The position numbers and the translations under genes were made by a program. From Diphasiastrum complanatum (Eukaryota; Streptophyta; Lycopodiopsida; Lycopodiales; Lycopodiaceae): a stretch of 64,000 nucleotides of DNA. The stretch is taken from contig CM055095.1 of the NCBI GenBank assembly GCA_029204225.1, positions 74,981,798 to 75,045,797 of the forward strand, given 5' to 3'. Numbering within the stretch: position 1 is the stretch's first letter; every line of letters begins with the position of its first letter. Under the pieces are notes generated by a model that ran no database searches, was not told the DNA's origin, and worked only from the letters and a program-made list of their open reading frames with translations. Below are positions 1 through 11,600 of the stretch, in pieces.

Positions 1-1379
1 AAGCTTCAAATCCCCTTGGGATCCAAGAGCATCAACTCTAGGGGACAATCTGCAATCAACTAACAGATCCAATGTAATCCCACATATCGGATTCCTACGT
101 CGAACGAATGCACATTGACATCCAAAAACTTCGGATAAAACTCAATGGTTACAGAAGATATAAGCTATGAATTCAACTAAAGAGTTCTATCCAGAAAATT
201 AATAAACTTGTATTAAGCAATTATTTACTGAGATTATCAAAATCCTAATTGCGAAATACATTTCTCGATCACACTTACTACCTCTGATGTCCACTCTTCT
301 TCCTTCTTTAGAGTTTTTAGTTTTCTGAAAATCTATTTCAGCTAAGGTACTAAGAAGACGTTACGACATTAGTAAATATTTAAAATTAATTACTGTAGGA
401 AAAAATCTGAAACAATTTCATTTATATCCCATACCTAGGTTGAATAACTGATATATCAAAAATCATCTACTAGTATGTAAAACAATACTAATATGATCTT
501 TTGAATATAATTCACCATAGGATTTTACTAGAAATGAAATCAGTTATGTACTTCCTATCATTACAAAAAAAAATTTAGACCGTTCTCCCTTTTGACTTAC
601 TAGCTTGAGAATTACTTCGTTAAAGTAATCGGTAATTAATGGGAAATAATGTTTAGATTTGGGTTCTTTCTACACTGTATTCATTCCAAATAATTTTGTT
701 GAATAAAGAATAGCACCACCAAATACCATAAAATTTCCACCATTAATTAGCTAACAAGTACCTCAACAGCTTTGGTTTATTCAATTTTAATGACCAAAAC
801 CATCAAAACCACAATAACCAACTGATCGGAGTTCTACCGATTTGAAAAGGAGAAAACAAAACACAATTTAACTCTATTCACTGGGAGCACCAATACTCAA
901 GAATTAATTGGTTTGAATAGCATCGTACCAAGGAATTAGATTCCTAACCTGCGTATATGCCTGAGAATTGTACCACTCCTTTCGTTCCGTCAAGATCGGT
1001 TTCGAAAAAATTCCCATCGAAAATCGATTAATACTGCTTGACCACGAATAAGGTACTCAAGTTCCCACAAAAGTTGGGCTTACATTGCTGAAAGCCAAAA
1101 GCCAAGTTGATAAGAGCATATGACATGCATATTGTCCATGGAGAAAGAAAATCCAATTTTCTTCTATCCATATTCGTGAACAATATACAGAGAGAGAGAA
1201 AGAGTAAGCTATCTTTGTTGTGGATGCGTAGTGTTAATGGATGTTAGAGTTAGTTATGAATCCTCCATTCATGTTGAAATCTGAACTATACTATCGCCCT
1301 CATGGGAACGAATCTATGCATGACAACTAACTCCGTCTCTTAAGCAGTTTAGAGAAATTGGTTATTCATACCGAAATTC
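1..1379. other. AT-rich stretch, no gene recognised
   Basis: No reading frame of useful length and no recognisable domain is visible on either strand. The stretch leads into the gypsy-type gag remnant that follows on the plus strand, so its right end may be upstream sequence of that decayed element. I see no terminal repeat that would mark an element border. Confidence 0.5.
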
Positions 1380-2305
1380 TTGGATGACTCAATAATGTGC
1401 AAGAGGAGAGCAAAGAATCTCTTCAAAGGTACACACGAAAAGTAAAGAATCTTATTAGAAAGCCAACTGGTGTATACCCTGTTGTAATGCAGATTGAGTG
1501 ATTTTTGATAGGTTTACAACCGAAAATTGATCGATACTGTAGACAAGGAGAGATGACTTCTTTATCAGTAGTCATAACAAGTGCTGAAAATTATGAGACT
1601 TCCAAGTTAGCACATAAAAGACGTTCTACCAGACAAACTCAAACGTCTAATTATGACTCCAGCGGCAGTGAGAACGAATTGAAATCTGAATCTAGTTCAA
1701 GTTCTTCTAGTTTCGATTCTGATTCCAGTGATTCGCCAGACACAGAAACAGATGATACAGATAGAAGGAAGAAACAAAAGTCCAAACGAAAAGAAGATAG
1801 CAAACATACTGAGGACAAGTCTGCAACCTCTAAAATTGAAAAGCTTTGGAAAAGTAATATGACTAATCTTAATAAGAAGTTCAACGATCTGAAAACTCAA
1901 ATTTCAGAAGTTGTAGATAAGAGACTGAAAGCTTCTTCTTCAAACTCAGAACTACGGTGTATGAACAAATTCTGGTGGGTTGTGTCTCTTTGGTGCAAAC
2001 TTTGGTTCGCCTTGTTAGAATGGTGCTACAGTACCTTGGACATAACTGGTAGACACATCATCTTGAAATATGAAAAGAACTTCCTGAGAAGGATCTTCAA
2101 CATACTTCTCGTTCACAGATCTACACTCTTCTTTAGAATGTCCAGATGTTCCAGTTCGAATGAAACTGTTTTGAAAAACTGTTATAATTGTGGTGAACTA
2201 GGACATTTTTCGTCTAACGGTCCGCAGCCACGAAAACCAATAGGATTTATACCTTTGTGCTCTATGGGTTCACAATTGGAAGGACAACCTTGCTCTAGGC
2301 CTTAG
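1380..2305 (+). pseudogene. Retrotransposon gag remnant (capsid plus CCHC knuckle)
   Basis: Frames in this stretch resemble a retrotransposon capsid protein. Around 1395-1500 a translated piece reads like the end of a Retrotrans_gag domain (KESLQRYTRKVKNLIRK, then QIE followed by a stop). The open frame from 1505 continues with GLQPKIDRYC, a Ser/Asp/Glu-rich charged linker (1660-1800), a short coiled-coil-like piece and one zinc knuckle near 2180-2220 (CYNCGELGHF) whose final Cys is lost. Gag binds and packages element RNA; this copy cannot, because it has an internal stop and a broken knuckle. No protease or polymerase follows in frame. Ty3/gypsy is likelier than copia from the capsid style, but this is a family-level inference. 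Confidence 0.6.
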
Positions 2306-2370
2306 ATGTAACTCAAATTAGCTAGAAAATGAGTTTGATCGGTGCAAGAATAGCTAAAAGGGTGCAGATG

Positions 2371-2929
<559 letters not shown>

Positions 2930-3121
2930 ACGAAGGGTAATAACAACAACAAAGATACTTCTTCTGTGATCATTGTCATAAGTAGGGGAATACAGACAAA
3001 TGTTGGTTGAATCCGACTATCCCTTGCAGTCACTACAAGAAAAAGGGACATTTAGCATACGATTGTTGGCATCAAGAAGGAGATTATGCTTGTCTCCTTG
3101 CAATTTCGCAATATGAAATTT
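2930..3121 (+). pseudogene. Double zinc-knuckle gag fragment
   Basis: A plus-strand frame contains two CCHC-like knuckles. The first is around 2965-3005 (FCDHCHK, a stop, then GNTDKCW) and the second around 3028-3066 (CSHYKKKGHLAYDCW). Two knuckles about 12 residues apart occur in retrotransposon gag proteins, where they bind RNA. The first is broken by a stop and the second lacks its second Cys. It differs from the knuckle at 2180-2220, so it probably comes from another element. Confidence 0.5.
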
Positions 3122-4084
3122 GAACTTTGAACTTTGTCAAAGAAAAGTTCGTTTGCATCCAATTGACATTATTTTAACAATGTGAAATGGATATATATAA
3201 CTTGTAGTCATCTTATGAGGAAAGTCACTAGAGGTCTTGAAATTTGGATGATATCTTTTGGTAAACTTTGGTGAAATTACATTATATATTCAAGATTCAA
3301 AAGGTCCAGCTGTATGATTTATCCTACTCTATTAGAAAAAGTTATTTTTGTGAGCACTAGTGAGTGCTCTTAAAATTTGTGAAAATTGTCAACTAGTATA
3401 GTTGGTCTGATTTGGCAATTTGGAGGTTAAAGTGAAATTTCAACTTAGAGATATATTTCTTAATGTCAATAAGGCCTAAAAAAGTGTCTTTACTATTTTT
3501 GGCAAGTATATAAGTGGATAAGCTCAGATTTAGACCTACTTCTATTGGCTAGTTGAGGTACACTGTGTTCTCTAATTCTGGTGATGACTATGTGGCGCTT
3601 GTGTCCTCTACTATGTCCTATGTGGAGCCTTTGTCCTCTATTTCTAGTGACAACTGTTTGGAGCCTATTTTTTTTACACTACACATTGATCCAACCTTTT
3701 GACATGTCTATCTCTCTAGATGTTCAAGAACATTATATCCATCACCAACTGAATTAGAGAGAAAAAATAACTTAAACCACTCTACAGGCTTGCAGATTTG
3801 ACATCTAGGTTTGACCTCTTCAAGTTAGACTCCTCATAACATGCTCCTTCATCAGTGAAGTAGATGAACCCAAACTCCAAGCCATTTTTTTTGGCGAACC
3901 TCATTTCAAAAAATCACTAAATAGGCTCTCCACATGTGTGGATTTGACATCTAGGTTCGCCCCCTTGAGGTTTTGTGAATCTTAACATGCTAAATCTACT
4001 ATCAAATCGGTGAATCTAGATCCCCAACCAAACTCCCAAAATCAAGTGATTTCTTGAGTTTTAGACTATTTTTATCCTTATTTG
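3122..4084. other. No gene recognised
   Basis: Short, stop-rich frames only. Near-duplicate phrases around 3790-3840 and 3930-3990 (each contains 'gatttgacatctaggttcg' or close to it) suggest a decayed internal repeat. No domain is recognised. Confidence 0.4.
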
Positions 4085-4780
4085 AGTTCCCCACACATGT
4101 AAATGACCTCATCTGAGTTCGCCACTACCACCAATACCACCATAGTGGAGTACGCCTATAGGACTACCACTCTAGAAAAGCCAACCTTCAAATATAGGCT
4201 AAACCAAGTCACACACGAGGTCGGCACCACCAACAAAGGGGCCCAATCTGAACCTGCCAGCAAGCAAACCTCCGCCATAGCCTTGCTTGAATTTGGTGAT
4301 TCCTTTTCCATTAAGCAGATGGATGTCCTACAAGGTGAGTCATCTAGGGCCGGTGCTTTGCAAGAACTTCCCTCCCCAAGTGAATCACACTTAAAGAAAA
4401 CTAGTAAGGGCACAACCCCATCTAGGTGCCAGAACACTCTTTAAAAAGCCGGAGACTCTCGAGGAGTCCATCCAAGAGTACGAGGCCAAGTACCCAGAGG
4501 ATGAGACAGGGAGACTATGTCTTGCCATGCTATGTAGCAGACATCAAGGGCAAAAAAAGATAGATTATCGAGCAGCTGGCACCTCAACCCACATGGCACA
4601 ACGTCCTCTTCAAGGACGACAAAAAGACCCTATTGGAATATTTCAAAATTCCCAAGTATCTGCATGTGGATCCCTGCAATCTCCCCAACCCATGTTGTCC
4701 AATTTTGAGAACGACATAGAATATTCTAGAATATGGCAAGAGGCCCTTGCAATAAGCCCAAACACTACATAAATAATGTA
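4085..4780 (+). other. Decayed coding-like stretch, family unknown
   Basis: Plus-strand frames carry coding-like protein text: a 113-codon frame at 4103-4444 and another at 4527-4772, with a further coding-looking phrase in a different frame around 4500-4680. I recognise no family. Frame changes and stops suggest a degraded transposable-element protein rather than an active gene. Its neighbours are element remnants. It could also be part of a captured host exon. Confidence 0.25.
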
Positions 4781-4959
4781 GAGAGTCGAAAGTATTACAA
4801 ATAGGCGACCAGTTGGCATCCCGTAGGTGTGTGAGTCCAACATTGAGCATTAGGATAATAAGAGCCATGAGCACAATTATTAAAAGTATTTTAAACTTAA
4901 CTTTTGTAAAGATCCTAAGTTAGGAAACACAAATTGTCCTCAAGAAACACAAAGTGAAA

Positions 4960-5250
4960 CTATGTTTTGAGTGCATCCCAAGCACCTCTTGCTGATACAG
5001 CTTCACTAATGTGGGCAATGACATGATCCTTCACTGACAAGTTTATCACGGATAAGGCCTTCTGTGCCCTTTTGTTAAATGCACGAATATCGGCTGGAGT
5101 TGTAGTTGGCTGTTGTTCCACCCCAGTGACTATGTCCCATAGCTCCTTTTCCATGAAAATACTTTTCATTTTGAATTTCCAAATGCTATAATTGGATACC
5201 CCGTCCAATCTACTAGCTTCTCCAAGCACGGATTCTCCCAATCCTACCAT
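4960..5250 (-). pseudogene. Ty1/copia gag N-terminal fragment
   Basis: A 96-codon minus-strand frame matches the start of copia gag (DUF4219 / UBN2 type). It shows RLDGVSNYSIWKFKMKSIF, then ELWDIVTG, then KAQKALSVINLSVKD and ARGAWDALKT. In complete elements this protein forms the capsid. Here it stops after the first hundred residues and no zinc knuckle, protease or polymerase follows. An isolated scrap. Confidence 0.75.
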
Positions 5251-5979
5251 TTCGCCAAAAATTGCTCCTATAGCGCTTTAATGAGACCCAATGACAAGCT
5301 TATAGATTATCGCAATAATATGCTTTGTTCATTCCATGCGATTGGTTGCCAAAAATTGGTATGGTGCTTCATCAATCTTGTCTAATCATCATTTTTTTTC
5401 CATGAAAACATTGGTTACAGACTAAAGTGAACAAGTGGATTCAATTCAATAGCTTTGGATCTGTAATGACGAAACAAGCTTTGAGACATGACATTCTCAA
5501 TCATGACTACTTAACGTAGGTGATCATGTTGATCAAACAAACGTCTTCATTTTTTAGACAAAAATGTTTAAGGGGAGTGTCATCATGTACTTTTAATACA
5601 TTAGCACTTATCAATGCAATACAATATCCATTATAAGCTTTGTAGGTCCAAAAAAAGCTATTAGCCCTAAGAATAAGGCGGCTCCCTCTTTAGGCCCTTC
5701 AAAGTACTTAAATAAGAATAATAAACCAATAAGGGTCCAAGTACAATTGATAAAACTTAATACTAGAGTTGTTTTCAGCACATTTTTGTGCGCATGTGCA
5801 CAAAAGTGCGCATAAAACCCTTGGTCACTTGACAAGATATAACATGCCATCAAATGATTGAAATTTCAATATTTCAATTGTATGTGGAACTAGACTTGAC
5901 TCTTCATTGTGTTATTGGAAGACTTCATTTTTTTTTCTCCCAATTGATGGCAATTGGCCCCCAAAAAACTTCAATTTTT
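5251..5979. other. No gene recognised
   Basis: AT-rich, with short frames on both strands and no recognisable domain. It leads into a three-unit diverged repeat. Confidence 0.4.
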
Positions 5980-6470
5980 AGCACTTCACATGGGTAACTT
6001 TAGGTGCACGTATATATCTCTATAAGACTTAGATTTTTTTTTTATAGAAATGATTCTATGGTCATAAAGGATGTTTGAAAGTAGATAACCAAAGAAAGCA
6101 TTTTAAAAAGCACCTCCAAAAGAACTCAAACTTTCTAGCACCTTTCAATAATTTTCAGCACTTGACATGGGTCACTTTAGATGCAAATATCTATCTCTAC
6201 ATAACTCCAAATTGAAAAAAAAGTTGAGAGACATGTTTCTATGGTCATATAATACTTTTTAAAGTAGACAAACCAAAAAAATATTGTTAAAATCATGGTA
6301 TTATACACTCATATATGATATTTCTAGTTTTGGTAATTTCTATCAACACTTAAAAGGGTAACTTTGAATGCGCGTATATATCTCTATAAATCTCCAAATT
6401 CAATTTTTTCTTAATAGGCATGTTTTTATAATCATATATGATTTTAAAGAGTAGACATGCTAAATTCACA
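5980..6470. repeat. Three diverged tandem units, about 177-188 bp each
   Basis: Three successive units share the same order of phrases. Each starts with 'cactt-a-a-gggt-actt' (near 5982, 6159 and 6347), followed by a 'tatctctata' phrase, then 'atg-ttctatggtcata' and a 'gtaga-aa-c' phrase. Similarity is moderate, so the duplications are old. No open frame runs through them. They may be old satellite units or an internal repeat of an untranslated element region. Confidence 0.65.
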
Positions 6471-8325
6471 ACAATGTAGTCCCATATATGAAAACATCGA
6501 AGTTTCATCAGTACCCCCACATGTTTGGCACATGATGGCTTACATATAAGTTGCTCAAAATGAAGGTCTCAAAATTTTTAATCGATAATTGTATGTATAT
6601 AGAACACGCATGTGAAAGGATTTAATATGATTCATCATTGTTTATGAGATGTAATTTTTTTAATAAGTGCTTAAAATGCACATTTTTGTCCCGCATTTTG
6701 TGACAACTCGTGTAATTACCTTGCAAGACAGATTGTCTAAAAGTAAGCAAGAGACATCATTTTGAGAATTTTTTGGCTCATTTGCAAAGGAGAACACTAG
6801 ATTTCCTCTATATAAATGTGAGCTTTGAAATTTCCATTGCTAAGTCTCATATGCTCAATTTACATGAATCCATAACCTTTCAATCTTTTGTAATCAATTG
6901 CTCATTTCTGATGTGATTTTATGAAGATCCTCATGTCTTTTGCTTCTTATGAATATGCTATCTTGAATACTTTATAATTCTCTTGCTCTTAGTTTTTAAT
7001 TCATTGTTATTGCTATTTGTTTGGATATAGCACAACATAAAAGTCAAAAGTTTTTTTTATCTTCAGTGCTTGAATGGAATCAAACTTCAAATTTTGAGGC
7101 CATACGAGGAGTTGTCAACCAGCAAGGCACTTATCTGTAGATTGAAAGTCTAGTTGCTCACCAAAAGGTGAAATAACAACTGCACCTATAGACTGAAAAA
7201 CTACAGATAAATAACCAAGCTCACACCCACTGCCATATCCCTCTGAGCATGCTATACTAGGCATTGTTCCACCTGCCTAAACAAGTGTCTATATAACGCC
7301 ACCCTTGGTCTAAGCAATTATTTGCAATCAACCAGAAAAATCTACATCGTCGCTTACCTCTAAACTAGCCTGCACTTCTAGCATTTTAATTCGTTAAGAA
7401 TTTGAATAGACCAAATCCATAAGCAACAAAAATTGACATTTTGCATTGTATATGCTTGCTACTTCATCTAATCATCTAAATTCACTTAGAAGAAAAGAAT
7501 GTCTTAAAAGTATATCAAAATGAAAAACCTGTTCTAAATTGCACATAGTTAAGAGAAAACCAAACATCAAACTCACGTTACATAATCTGAGCACCATATG
7601 CATGCTCTTAAAAACTGTCTAGAAACTACATCTGTCAATAGCTTAAATTGTCAAATAAAGCAGAATAATGATAAAGCTACAACTTCAAAACAGATTACTT
7701 TCTACTATATATTGAGAAACATCCCAACAGAAGCTAATTTGTCATATAGGTAGGGGAAACCAGAATGCCCTAATGATATAAACAAAAACTCTGCACAAAA
7801 AGCATCCAATTCTGTAAGAACTCTTGGTAAAGCATATACTTTTGAACAAAAGGTACATGAGATCTTTGATCTTTTGTACGTATTAAGTACTAATAGAGCT
7901 TCTATATGAAAAACAAAAAAACCAGAGCATCATAGCTCCAATAAAACTAACCTCAAAACTATCCATCTGCAATTGCCTAGCTGTAAACTATCAACTTATG
8001 ACTGCTATGAGAAGCCAACCACTTTAAAATGTTCTGCTTCTCATGTTCAAAATTACGTAAAATTAATCAGAAGATTCAGGCCATATGCACTATAAACATA
8101 CTACTAGGCCTGATGCAAGACAGATCCAGTTCAAAATACTGATGGAAAAGTCCACTCTTATAGATCAACTCACCATCCTCTTATAAACAACTCATATGAG
8201 AACACGTCATTGACGTGCCATGAATGAAAGAGTACGTCTCAAATAATGAGTACCAAATAAAGTTTCAAACACCTCAGAGCTATGCAACAAATAGCTCTGC
8301 CCCCAACCAAGTCTCCAGTCAAGAA
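6471..8325. other. Intergenic stretch downstream of the kinase gene
   Basis: No gene recognised. The right part (about 7.9-8.3 kb) must hold the 3' untranslated region of the minus-strand kinase gene, but I could not fix a polyadenylation site. Phrases resembling the 6 kb repeat units do not continue here. Confidence 0.4.
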
Positions 8326-8620
8326 TTATGACACTGTGCGTCCATAGCTGACAGCAGCAATGTAAAGATTTTTGGACCATTTTTCCTGCATAAACATTAT
8401 AGTGGTTGTCAACAAGCTGCTCTTGATAGTAGTTGTTTCCCATGAAATCATATAACAAAAATACTTGCACATACCATACAATTAGTTCCAAAAGCATCTA
8501 CATAAGAAAGAGCATGATGTACTATTTGGAGAATTCATGATAAGCTAGTTAGCAAAAACCATCCGTTACAAATACAACTAGAGATCATGCATGATTTCTT
8601 ACTGAAATTAGTACTTCCTG

Positions 8621-8685
<65 letters not shown>

Positions 8686-11600
8686 TCACATGAGTACTTG
8701 GAAAAGCAGATGTACGAAGCGTTTCTTGAGTTTCATCAGCTGGCTTTCTTCGTGGTACACTGAGTATAAAAGCAGCTTGATCCCAAGTTGCAGCAGTAGC
8801 TGTAATTCGATAACCACCATCCCATCGTCGATGGATGCCTTCACTTGGGTATAGAAAATCAAGCTCCACTACCTGAAAAGCAAGCCGTTACTCAATGAAC
8901 TCCAAAAAGCTTCCAGAGAGCTCCTTATATAAGCTTAAACTCAAGAAATAGTCTCATCATACAAACAATGTGCACTCACAAAATTTCAATGGATGCCAAC
9001 GATGAAGATTTCACTGTCTAATATAGACCCAAAGAATACTCTTCACAATATATAACCAACTACCAAAGCTAGAAGAGAAGGTATATTCTGGAGATTTGAG
9101 GCACACAACCTCAAGAAAGTGTACAAAGAATCCACTGAAATAGAAGAATAAGTACTAACAACTCTCTGATTAGGTTTCAGGCAGTACCCATACCTGATCG
9201 GTATACCCTGCATTACGAGACATAACCACACCCCAGCGACTTCCGGCTGTGGCCATGGAAGTAACATAAAATCCCTCCCGCCACTTTTTGTTGATCCATT
9301 TAAAAGGAAAGGAATCGCTTACTTTGTAAGACTGTTGTGTATAAGGTGTACCTGTCAATTTTATAGAACCAGGAAGAAATCTAAGGGCTCTCCTTGCAAC
9401 TTGCACATAAAACTATAAACAAACATTTGAAGAAAGGGCTAGTGAGTACATGGTCTCTTTACCTTTAGACATTACCACCAGGGAACTCCCATTATTGGCG
9501 CCAGCAATTGCACTAATGTAAAAATTTCTTTCCCACTGCTCCATAATCCACTCCTGTGAACATAATGTTTGATTAAACAGACAATCGAAATGAGAACTAC
9601 TTGGATACTTGGCTAGTATGTAGTATGTACTATTCATAAGGCATAATAAGCAAAATACATCCCACTCAAATTAGCCTTGAAAATCCTATAATTAACATGA
9701 TTGCATGAGGGCATGTTGCCCGACAAGACTTCCAAGGAAAATATAAACAGACCTTGTGTAAAAAAGCATTGGAAAGCTCATACACTTGGGCGGTAAATCC
9801 TGTTCCTGCATCCATTATAAGTGCCCAAAGATTTGACGAAGAAGCAACGCTGCTTATATACAACCCATCTTCATTGCCTTTATCCACATGTTGCGCAAGC
9901 CGAGAATCCGCCACATTATAGTGATACCTAATGAGAAACAAAAATTCTTTAAGAACTAATGTTAACGACTACAATTTGTGAGTCGGTTAAGACACTGCAA
10001 ATTATAATATCACTGTTTACACATCACAAGTTAGGAAAGTACAGTCTGGTGCTGGAACTGCTGTCCATGAAAATGATCAGTGACAACAAGAAAGCGTTAC
10101 AAAAGAACTCTAATTTTGTACTATTGTGGCATAAAGAGGCAGAAAACGAGAGGTCAACTAAAAAAAGTCTTACAGCTAAGAGAGTGGCTGCCAAAGTCTA
10201 CAGTAATCTACCCTCACGAATAAGGAAAAAGGCTCTCAAACAGAAATCGAGCTTGAAGCTGTAAGCTTCTCTAAACTGTGGCAAGGTCCAGTAAGAATCA
10301 AACTTGTACTTCCATACAAAACAAAAATCATACCTACCAAACTTATGCCTTCAAATATTATTCCATTGGTCACAATGACTTGCAGGTCCAAGTTGTTCCT
10401 GGAACTCAGCCAGTGAACTAAACATAAAACAAATAAATTCTACCAAACATGAAAGGAATGCATCAACAATATGACTGTAACAAAAACACTACCAAACGTC
10501 CTGCATATAATGGACAAGAAGCGACCTGCTCAAAACGAATGAAACACCCAAACAAACAATAAGGTAATCTTTTCATCACCATCGTAGACTCAAAAGCTGG
10601 TCCAAAAGAAGTTGCAGATTGTTGTCCAGATTACAACCACAATACAGCGTGAAAGTTGAAACACATCATAACCAAAAGACAATTAAACAAACAGCTACAT
10701 GAATCATATAGACAGTAAGAGTTATTATCTGAAAGATTTGCAGAACGTTCATTTGTACCTCTGCTTCATAGGCCGACGTGCATTATAGACAGTTATCCAT
10801 TGTGTGGCAGGCATTCCCAAACGAATTTTCTTCTTTGGCTGATCGTCCTCTTCTTCATCAATTGAAAGCCTGCTTCTTTTTTGACCCACCTGAATACATA
10901 TTATCCAATCAAAGGGTAACTGGTTCATTTCTGCTTTCCGAATTTTGCCTGTCAGCTCTTTGTTTTGCTTTTTCAAGAAGGAAGCGATAAACAGCTGAAA
11001 ATAGAAATATTTTGACGAACACTATGATAAGTACAAAAGTAAGAGCCCTCATAATTTACTCCAGAAAGCTCCAACAACTGAATGTATCTATTTGTGAAAT
11101 TAGGATATATCCAATTTCACAAATTCATATAGAGAAGTCAGTGATGTCATAAGGTAAAGCTTAGAAACAATATACGAGTAACTCAAAAAGTCAAAGGATC
11201 TAAGTCAAAACAATAATATAAAATACAATAAACAAAAAATATTAGCCAAACAGCATTGCTTATGTCCCATCAGTACCCAAGCATAAGTTGCTAACTGGGT
11301 TTCGAAAGAATCCGGATTCTCTTGGGTAGACCCATTCACAACTGAATGCCCTATCACAAGTTACAACATTCAGCAATTTCATAAAAAGACAGTTTTGAGG
11401 AGAATATTCTTATACCTTCTGAGCACCTTCAGTATTGATTGGTCTGGCGGCAAGGTTGGGACCAAGAATGCTATCAAAAAGCCCAATAAGCTTCGCATAA
11501 TTTGGTTCCTCGTCAAACTTCATGTTCACCACAATTTCTAAAAACTGTTTAAAGGGAACTGGACAGAAGCAGCAAAGCATTTCAGGAGAAGTGGCCATTT

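Noticed and set aside
9959-10264. 101-codon plus-strand frame
   Set aside because: It lies in intron 11 of the kinase gene, on the opposite strand, with no recognisable domain.
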